DNA of 64,000 nt. It comes from Plectranthus barbatus (lineage: Eukaryota; Streptophyta; Magnoliopsida; Lamiales; Lamiaceae). Shown in pieces: positions 56,565 to 64,000 of the stretch. The translations under genes and the position numbers were made by a program. Each line of letters begins with the position of its first letter. The stretch's first letter is position 1. The stretch spans positions 1 through 64,000 of the forward strand of contig JAPKLW010001735.1 of the NCBI GenBank assembly GCA_026898455.1, given 5' to 3'. The notes under the pieces were generated by a model. That model saw only the letters and a program-made list of their open reading frames with translations. It was not told the DNA's origin and made no database searches.

Positions 56565-56749
56565 TAGTAAGCAACTACATCATCAAAGTAACCTCTTTTG
56601 CTGCCATCCCCATCACCAATTCCCAGAAGCAAACGGTGATCAAGATTCAAGAGGGACATGCTGATGGGACTGGTATTAGAGGTGGAAATCTTGTGTAAAT
56701 ACTCTATAAGAGTCCATTGTAATTAAATGTAAACTCGGGATATATACTT

Positions 56750-57420
56750 AAATGGATTGGACATGAAATATGCATACTAGTATATGACCCATGTGATGTC
56801 CCTTTAATTCTTTTTAAGTTTTATGGGTGATCCATCTACTGAGATTAATGCAGTCAATTATATATATCTCTCTAACAAATAGGTTAGCTACCCCTCATTT
56901 TATTTTTGTGGGTCATTTATAGGATCGTAACTAAACAGAGTCGAACCGAGTATTGTCGTGTTCAAATTTGACTCATTTATTATCGAGTCGAGCTTCGAAT
57001 TTTTTTAACGAATACTTTGATGTTCACAAACATTATCGAGTCTTATTCGAGCCTAAACGAACTTTCTAAATTTATATTATATTAAAAATATTCATTATTA
57101 TTTTAAAAGAAAAAGCTATTAATTCTAAAATTAATATCATATTCGTGCTCGAATTTGGAATTTTCTCATTACTAGAAATGTTTATCACTATTACTCTTAA
57201 GTCATGAATATATTACTTTTATATTAATAAATATTTTATATTTCTTATTAATTTTAGCTAACGAGCTTACGAGTCGAATATTATGATGCTACAGTTTGGT
57301 TTGTTTAATAAACGAGTTTTACTTAACAAGCTCGAACAAATTTTTATCGAATCGAGATTCAAGTAGCTTACAAACAATTTGGTTGTCATTTATGCCATGC
57401 GGAAAGGTCTTCAAGAAGTA
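56750..57420 (+). repeat. Segmental duplication, copy B (filled hAT site)
   Basis: Matches 54826-55020 up to GTGGGTCATTTA, then a 465-bp insert, then GTCATTTATGCCATGCGGAA as in copy A. Confidence 0.8.
56920..57384. mobile_element. hAT-like MITE with internal proof of insertion
   Basis: Flanked by GTCATTTA at 56912-56919 and 57385-57392. The body has the GAGTCGAGCTTCGAA and CGAGCTTACGAGTCGAA motifs of the family seen at 48068. The duplicated locus at 54826-55020 lacks it. Confidence 0.83.
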
Positions 57421-57859
57421 GTTTTTTTTTTTAAAAAAAAAAAGAAAATTCTGTGTTCTGAGTTCCAGTTTCCTATTGTAAGTCACACTTTTTTATTCTC
57501 AATCGTAAAAATCAATAACTTTAAAAAAAAATTTATAGAAGGTGAAATCCTCGCCTAAGAAAGTCTATCAAATATACACACCTAAGCAACATCATGCCCC
57601 AAACAATTTATTTTGCTGCATTTATTTGATGAATATCCACAAAACCTAACTCATATAAACACATTCAATTAAAGAGGTGACCAATCAACCTCATAATAAC
57701 ACCAATTTGCCGAATTGCATGTGCATGCCCTCTTTTATCAACACCATTTTATATGTATTATTTTTATTTTTTGAAGTGGATAATTTTTAAATTTATAGAC
57801 CCTAGTCGTTGCATCGAACGAAATCACATTATTATATAATTAATATGAAAAAATATATA
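57421..57859. other. Intergenic DNA, no gene seen
   Basis: AT-rich with a T/A homopolymer fold-back at 57422-57441. Nothing further was recognised. Confidence 0.5.
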
Positions 57860-58039
57860 CTCTCTCTGTCCCAATTTATTAGTCTCACTTACCTTTTTTG
57901 TCTGTCCTACTTATTAGTCCCCTTTCCTAAAATGGCAAACTTTTTCACACTCATCAATAAAATATTAATTTCACTACACCCACAAACATTAATTATTATG
58001 TCATTTTGGTTTGGGACTAATAATTAGGGACGGAGGGAG
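57860..58039. mobile_element. Stowaway MITE
   Basis: CTCTCTCTGTCCCAATT to AGGGACGGAGGGAG followed by TA. Confidence 0.86.
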
Positions 58040-58405
58040 TAGATAATACTACACTACCATCTATAATAGTCATGATGTGACTTAGTAAAATTTGAATTCT
58101 TCACATTTGATCGAAAGATTTTGCAATTATCCCATTATAATGAGTGACAATTAAATCTTATAGAATAATCTATCTATTCCCATATTTAAATAGGTTCTTG
58201 AATTGCTCTCATTAAAAAAAAAAAAAAAAAAGTCTCCTCTCAAGAGGTCGAAATCATAAATCATTAGACTTTTCAAATTCAAATATAATAGAATATTCAT
58301 AAATTACTATTATAATTCTAAATACGAATGTTTGACACAAGTGTTTTAAAAAAAATCAAACATGTAGATTTTTACAAGCAATAAAAAATAATAATAAAAA
58401 TAAAA

Positions 58406-58885
58406 TCAGAAGGCTGATAATCTTCTTGCAGAGACAGCATGGCTTCTGCTTCTTGGAAATTTAGTTTCAAAATCTTCACCAAAATAGCAACATGGACTAT
58501 CTTCATCAATCCTTCCCATCGCAACGCTCGTGCTCCTCGGCGGCATGGCCCGCGGGGCGGCGACCGGGGCCGGGCCAGGGCCCGGTCTCATCTTCATCTG
58601 CTGCTGGATAAAGGAGTCCAAGTGAGCCGCATCTCCGAAGCTTCGGGTGGATGAGGCCCGAACAAGATCCGGGAAGTCGTGGGAGCGGGCCGAGCTGACG
58701 CTGAAGCTCTTGGGGAGGGCCGTGACTTGGGAGGTGACCGGAATGGCCATGGCGTTGCCGTAGTTCATCTTGTCGGCGTAGTCGGAGAGGCTCCTCACGT
58801 AGAAATCCCGGGCCCTGGATAAAGCCCGGGCCGGAACCCTCATGATCCTCACAAACCTGCTCTGCTTGCTTGCTTTCGATTTCAT
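58406..58885 (-). CDS. Small conserved plant protein of unknown function
   Basis: 159 codons on the minus strand from ATG at 58885, single exon. The N-terminus is basic (MKSKASKQSRFVRIMRVPAR) and leads into ALSRARDFYVRSLSDYADKM. The middle has LPKSFSVSSARS. The C-terminal part has RSTSVAMGRIDEDSPCCYFG and ends RRLSAF. I recall this arrangement (RARDFYVRS near the start, GRIDED-PC near the end) from small plant proteins sometimes labelled Avr9/Cf-9 rapidly elicited; no biochemical function is known to me. No signal peptide or membrane segment. A TATA box lies about 125 bp upstream, and a GA repeat just beyond it. Confidence 0.8.
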   Translation of the reverse strand: MKSKASKQSRFVRIMRVPARALSRARDFYVRSLSDYADKMNYGNAMAIPVTSQVTALPKSFSVSSARSHDFPDLVRASSTRSFGDAAHLDSFIQQQMKMRPGPGPAPVAAPRAMPPRSTSVAMGRIDEDSPCCYFGEDFETKFPRSRSHAVSARRLSAF

Positions 58886-59004
58886 CTTCCAACTTCCGTT
58901 AAAACAGAATGATTTTCAAGAATATGTGTGAGGTGAAAGAAAAAGAAATATATTTGTATTGTGTAGATGCTTTGGAGATGGATAAAGTAAGGATTAGTCG
59001 AGTC

Positions 59005-59016
59005 TATATATATATA
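59005..59016 (-). promoter_or_regulatory. Probable TATA box of the small conserved gene
   Basis: Alternating TATATATATA on the minus strand, about 125 bp upstream of the ATG at 58885. Confidence 0.5.
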
Positions 59017-59025
59017 CATTTATAT

Positions 59026-59028
<3 letters not shown>

Positions 59029-59058
<30 letters not shown>
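59029..59058. repeat. (GA)n microsatellite
   Basis: About 15 GA units continuing into GGGAGGGAGGGAGG. On the gene strand this is a CT-rich element just upstream of the TATA box, a common plant promoter feature. Confidence 0.85.
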
Positions 59059-59062
<4 letters not shown>

Positions 59063-59215
59063 AGGGAGGTTCGAAGAGGGAGAGAGTGAGGGTGGCGCGT
59101 GGACTTTTTGTTTAGCACACCAGATAAGATTTAGAGTCAGCTATAATTAAGGGTTCGCCATTCTTGAAATTCAACTAAAACAAAATTTGCTGCTTGACTT
59201 AACTTAATTAAATGT

Positions 59216-59508
59216 AGAGGTGGCCACGGGGGTTCAGGGCCGATTCCGGTTCGGCGGTTCCAGAAATGTGGAATCTGAACCGGTCTTTTTTTTTTTGCAG
59301 TTCCGGTTCAACATGGTTCCGATCAGTTCCGAACCGACGATTCGAGGTGACGTGGCGCGTTGTCATTAGTCGATTTTAAATTTATTTTTTTTAATTTAAA
59401 TTTTTTTCCCGGCAGTTCCGAACCGCCGGTTCCAGTTCCGATTAGGGGTGGAACCTGAACTGACCCGTAAAAATAAGGTTCCGGTTCGGGCGGTTCAGCC
59501 ACCTCGAA
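59216..59508. mobile_element. hAT-like MITE, second family
   Basis: 293 bp, ends AGAGGTGGCCACGGGGGTTC and GGCGGTTCAGCCACCTCGAA, flanked by the 8-bp duplication TTAAATGT at 59208-59215 and 59509-59516. The interior is rich in GGTTCCGGTTC motifs. A possible relative lies at 62110. Confidence 0.8.
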
Positions 59509-59516
59509 TTAAATGT

Positions 59517-60746
59517 CTATCGCAGCCAGCTATAATATTTAATGATCCAGTGGTTTGAGTTTGAATTAATATATATAAATATATGTAGTTGAGTGTGTAT
59601 TTAGTTATTTGTGAGGATGGTTGAGTTTGGTAGGTTTGAGTATTGAATATTTGATGTTGAAAGTTATGTCCCAACACAATCAATTTTTTTTTTTTTTTTT
59701 TTGAACGAATCAAATTATTTTTTTAATCACACCCAATTCAGCATGTCTTATTTTGTTTTCTCACTCTCGCCAACAAGTTAGTTCAGTTAGACAAGACTAC
59801 TGAACATATGTTAAAGTATTTTACAGAGATTGGAGACTTGAACGTAGATCATCTTATAATGATAAAAATTTTCTTTTCTTATAAATTAATTTTGTAGAAA
59901 GAGAAAATAAGATCTTAATATAATATCATATTCTCAATGATGATTTCCCAATGAAACTCTACACTTTCACAAAATTGTGATTAAAATCCTACGATAAAAC
60001 TTGCCTATTTTTGCGAGTATGTATATCACTTTTATTAAAATTCTCTTACAATTTTATATAGCATACAAGAATCTTATCTATGACTTTGTAATAAAAAAAA
60101 ATACTATATCATTTTGAGAGTTTAAATATATTACTGGGTTTGTTTTTTAATATTATCAAAATTATATAGCTTACGAGAATCTTATCTACATGACTTTTTA
60201 ATATAAAAAAAAAAACTATTTAAAACCCTAAGAATTTTGAATATACATTTTACTCATGTTGATATGGGCTCTGCCCTTTGGGGCGGGTCGATTAGTTGGG
60301 CCGGGGCGCGGGGGCGGAGCCCCAGCGGTACGGTACAGGATATTTAGCTTGTAGGGTTTTAGTATTATTATATAATGTATTAATATATTTGGACACTACT
60401 GAGATAATAAAATCGACTGTTCTGTCGTGGATGTAGGCACATTACCGAACCACGTAAATCATATGTTATTTACTTTCTTGTTCTTAATTCATTTGTCATA
60501 TTGTCATCGTTTCACAACAACTCACTTTACTTTTTAATACATCATCGTTCAATATTATTGGGTCCACGATTAAATGAGCCATAACGCTAACGAAGACATA
60601 GGCAAACCCAAATGAGGAACGAGGAATAATTGATTTCAAGAAAGCTCTACCACCCCATATAGCAAGGTAAGGCCTAGATCTAAGAAGCTCAAAGAATTAG
60701 AATGTCTTGAGGCACGACGACCATCAAGATTCATGAAGATCAAGTT
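59517..60746. other. Intergenic DNA, no gene seen
   Basis: AT-rich apart from a GC-rich block at 60268-60345 (GGGCGCGGGGGCGGAGCCCC) with partial inverted symmetry. No ORF or bounded element could be supported. Confidence 0.45.
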
Positions 60747-61120
60747 TTTTTTTTTAGAGACAAGGTTGGCATTTCATTAATCAAGAGAGATTGTAGCATC
60801 AACTACTAAAAGTTGCTTAAAGCGAGCAGAACAAAAGAAAACACAAAGGCAAACAGAACCCAATTATCTACCAAAATTAGCTAAGTAGTGAGCAATATAA
60901 TTATCATGTCGATAGATTCATCTGAAAGTGATGTTCTCGAAACAAGAAGAAATCTGGATAATGTCTGCAATGGCTGTGCCGATTGAGTTAAAAGGAATGG
61001 ATCTTCGTAGCCAATCAGAATTCCTAGCAATTCCGAGAAAATTAATGTCAACGGATTGATTTTGCCGTTGCAACGACCCAAAAGTTCTCGGGAATGCATC
61101 TGTTGAGCTTGGTAGGGTTA
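60747..61120 (-). mobile_element. 5'-truncated LINE 3' end with RNase H-like domain
   Basis: On the minus strand a frame reads INFLGIARNSDWLRRSIP and then ITFRWIYRHDNYIAHYLANF, the pattern of the plant RVT_3 RNase H domain found at the end of L1-type LINEs. It ends in a poly(A) tract, seen as poly-T at 60747-60758 on the plus strand. It contains stops and is a dead fragment. Confidence 0.6.
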
Positions 61121-61158
61121 GAGTTTTTGTTGTAATATTGGACCCTTTATTCTTATAA

Positions 61159-61911
61159 GGGCATCCACAATGGTGAGTTTCTTAAAAATTTTATCTTCCT
61201 CCACTTGTGTGCCACATCATCATTTACTTTACATTTATTTTTTTATATACTATTTTATTAATTATTTATGGATTCCACCTGTCATAACTACTATTCATTA
61301 TAATATATATACCACACATATTATTCTTTATTTTTATTTAATATTTATTATTTAATTGCTATCAACATAATTGATTAAATTTAATTAATCTAAATTAGTA
61401 ATTTAGAATTAAGTTGATTAAATTAAAATATATTAATTATAAAATTATATCTGATTTAATATTAGAATATTTTAATAAAATTATTAATGCAAAAAGAATT
61501 TATACAAGATGCAACTTACATCAACATACAAATATAAAAGTATAATTAATTAAAAAAGTTAAGCATTAACAATTAAAATTTTAAAGCATAATTAATTGAA
61601 AAAAGCTATATGTACGAGAAATTAATTGAAAAAAAATAAGGAAAACAAAAAATATTAAAAGGCAAAATAGGTGGAACAATCTCAAAGACCGAGACTGTAA
61701 TACACGCGCGTTATTTGCTGCAGTAAACTCGCAAGTGCGTTAAACTAGCGAGTGAACGGAAAATATGATTGGGCCCACCAAAATTTATCTTCCCAAGTAG
61801 ATAAATAGCTACCCATCTCTCCTCTCTCTTCCCTCTCTCTCCTCTACCTCACTCCTCTCTCTCATCCACATCATTATCTACCTCATTTATCTTGCTCCAT
61901 TGTGAATGCTC
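61159..61911. mobile_element. PIF/Harbinger (Tourist-like) MITE, complete
   Basis: GGGCATCCACAATGG at the left and CCATTGTGAATGCTC at the right, with the 3-bp duplication TAA at 61156-61158 and 61912-61914. 753 bp with no transposase. Confidence 0.85.
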
Positions 61912-62109
61912 TAAAAGGGGACTCAATCTCATCATGGTTTCTAAGGAAAACATGTACACGCACTTTAATTTACTTAAATCACTAACAAACGAGTTATATT
62001 TTTATCTTTTTTTTTATGATTTTATTTTGATTATTCTTATTATTTTCGTCTTGGGTTATTTTCTTTAAAGTTCCAAGAGTTCCCTTTTAATTCTTGAAGA
62101 AAACCTTAG

Positions 62110-62596
62110 TGATGGCCAAATGGAATCGGAATTGCTAGAACCAACCCGTCGGTTCATGATTCGGAACCAAAATTGCAACCTAAGGTTTCGAACTCGAACC
62201 ATAACCGTAATCGTATATGGACGGGCTGGTTCAGGTTCAAGTAAATAATCAGAACAGGAACGTCCGAACCATTGAACTGTCAAAATTTTAAATTTAGAAA
62301 AAAATCTGAAAAACGGTTCCAAGTTCAGTTGCATTTGAACTGGTAATAAAATTTGAAAATTTAAAATTTTAAACCAGTCAATTAGAGCGTGCCACGTCAC
62401 TCTGAACCGATAATTTCGAACTGAAACCGGTGGTTCAATCAAGAATTTTTAAAAATAATTTTGATCAAATTACCAATTTCAAATTGAAATGCCTAAATCA
62501 AAATCGATGGTTTACGGTTCCAAATCAAAATCGGAACTGCTACAGTAATGGACCAATTAAAATTCAAGTTATTGGAACGAGGACCATGGCCATTCT
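62110..62596. mobile_element. Possible diverged hAT-like MITE
   Basis: ATGGCCAAATGGAATCGGAA at the left and GAACGAGGACCATGGCCATT at the right are loosely inverted. The interior is full of GAACC/GGTTC motifs as in 59216-59508. No target duplication was found. Confidence 0.4.
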
Positions 62597-62805
62597 AGGG
62601 AGCCTCAACAAATATTATGAAAATTATATAATTTAAATTTCCAAGTTTGACAGAAAAAATTTCAATAAAAATTATGAGATCCACGTCAGCAGCAGCGGAG
62701 AAAAAAAGAATCCAAGACGAAAGGAAAATCATCATTTTTTCGCCTCGTGCAAAACATCCACATTTTTTACGATCTCAATCCCCTTAAAACGACGTCGTAG
62801 GAACA

Positions 62806-63454
62806 ATGGCTTGGCTGACTCGCTCCATTGCCAACACTCTCCGCCTCCACGACGATGAAGAAGATGCCGCGGCGGCGGCGGCGGCGGTGGAGGAAGTGAG
62901 GAAGCCCCTCGACGACGCCGTTCCACCACCCACTCCTAACGACACCGTGTTCCTGGAAGATCGACCTCGAGGCTCCGCGTCCTCAATCGAAGATCGCCGA
63001 TTGTCTGATAGTGATGGTGGAGCCAGTTACGTCTACGGTGGCGACGAAGATTTTGGTGGGGATTACGACAAAGGCCGTGGAGTGCAGGAGGATTTGTCGG
63101 AATTTCGAGAGACTATCACGCGTAAATTTTGGGGAGTTGCTTCTTTCATCGCGCCTCCACCTCCGCCTCCGCTTCCACCGCCGTTGTTTCAAAAATCGTA
63201 CATTGAATCAAAATCTGATCCGTCCTGCTCGGTTAATGCCAACGAGGAAGGGGAAGAAGAATTGACCGAGTGTTATGCGAGAGAGTCTGATCATTTAGGG
63301 GAATCTTCGAATTTCTCTCCATCAATGGATTATGATGAAGATGTTTTAAATGGTGTAGTGGGGATTACTGAGGAAGTGTTGGCTTTTGCGAGGAACATCG
63401 CCCATCATCCAGAAACCTGGTTGGATTACCCAATAGAGGAGGAGGAGTTTGATG
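62806..63454 (+). CDS. BSD-domain protein, first exon (gene continues past the window)
   Basis: ATG at 62806; 216 codons and one base to a donor (GATG-GTAAAA at 63455). The N-terminus is MAWLTRSIANTLRLHDDEED, followed by an alanine run coded by a GCG/GCC repeat. The middle has DLSEFRETITRKFWGVASFI, the signature before the BSD domain in plant members, then a polyproline stretch (PPPPPPLPPP). The end, VVGITEEVLAFARNIAHHPE and WLDYPIEEEEFD, is the start of the BSD region. BSD proteins are linked to transcription factor IIH p62-like and synapse-associated families; the role of this plant group is little known. The next exon was not found before 64000. Confidence 0.82.
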
Positions 63455-64000
63455 GTAAAAAAAACAAACTTTATTTTGTGGGCATAACTGTCAGTTAATA
63501 CTCAAATTTGGTTGATTTCGATTTAGGTTTCCGTCATTGTTTGTTGTGAATATGCTTTTTTGGCATTTGATGACATTTTGGGGAATTGAATTGATTGTGG
63601 AGTGCAATTTGGAATATTTTTATATGCTGTTCTGATCTTGGAGCTCTACTAAGCCTAAAGAAATGCCAAAATGTTCATACTCATTCAAACTGTTCACTTT
63701 AGGTAATAAAGTAACACTATTTTAAGGTGCTAATACTGATCTGTTTGGAGCATTTGAAAGATAATGTATTTTTGTTCATCAAATCAAGAATTACTATAAG
63801 TCATTTCATCCCAGATGGAGGTTTTCTAATTTGGAACAATCAAACTTCTGTGTTCATCCTGGGAACTTGGTTCTTTTGCTATGCATAATGGTCAACATAT
63901 AGCTTTGGGAGGAAATTATCTTTGCAAATAATATTTGCTCTTTTAGAAGATAATAATGCTCATTTAATGACTTTTACTTCTGGATATAATTTCTCTCATG
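63455..64000 (+). other. First intron of the BSD-domain gene (incomplete)
   Basis: T-rich sequence after the donor at 63455. No convincing acceptor plus BSD-domain exon is seen to the end of the window. Confidence 0.6.

Noticed and set aside
58506..58892. 128-codon minus-strand frame overlapping the small conserved gene
   Set aside because: Out-of-frame shadow. The conserved motifs are in the 159-codon frame.
60268..60345. GC-rich partly palindromic block
   Set aside because: No boundaries, duplication or coding content; may be a degraded MITE end.
1..64000. CRISPR arrays, operons, bacterial-type systems or a terpene gene cluster
   Set aside because: None seen. The genes are spliced plant genes, and only one terpene synthase with no partner P450 or other pathway gene is present.

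Overview
The window is plant nuclear DNA, AT-rich, with spliced genes, a tRNA-Pro, and plant-specific transposons of nearly every class. The TPS-a type terpene synthase and the other host genes indicate a eudicot. An asterid, perhaps Lamiaceae, is my guess from the style of the terpene synthase and cannot be proven here.

Host genes. From left to right I see a complete seven-exon sesquiterpene-synthase-like gene (17258-21080, +); a membrane-anchored plant protein resembling ZCF37 (25487-26191, -); tRNA-Pro(UGG) (28772-28843, -); a four-exon SOB FIVE-LIKE (SOFL) gene with a probable GC-AG first intron (51284-52021, +); a small conserved plant protein of unknown function (58406-58885, -); and the first exon of a BSD-domain protein that runs off the right edge (62806-63454, +). 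Nothing suggests these form a pathway or cluster. Only one terpene synthase is present.

Mobile DNA makes up most of the rest. 1-935 is a broken CACTA TNP2 transposase. 2387-15186 is a 12.8 kb Ty3/gypsy Tekay-type chromovirus with two 2,897-bp LTRs, a TTTAC target duplication, a primer-binding site, an extra unrecognised ORF ahead of gag, and a gag-pol frame with two nonsense codons and altered key residues. 21240-23860 holds MITE-like elements set between (TA)n runs, one of which carries a FAR1-like exon. 28899-46074 is a head-to-tail series of Helitron-like elements, each ending in a hairpin plus CTAG. Into the last of these a 12.5 kb Tat-type gypsy element has inserted on the minus strand (32849-45383, TSD ACTAT). 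This element has two RNase H domains, an antisense intron-containing gene beyond pol, and a 1,625-bp solo LTR inserted in its gag. The right third has hAT, CACTA, Mutator-like, PIF/Harbinger and Stowaway MITEs, many nested, plus a LINE 3' end.

The most unusual items are the antisense coiled-coil gene in the Tat element, the extra pre-gag ORF in the Tekay element, the DDxxE-type terpene synthase, the FAR1-exon capture, and a segmental duplication that preserves the empty target site of a hAT insertion. All calls were made by reading the sequence. No database search or alignment program was used, and substitution counts are by eye.
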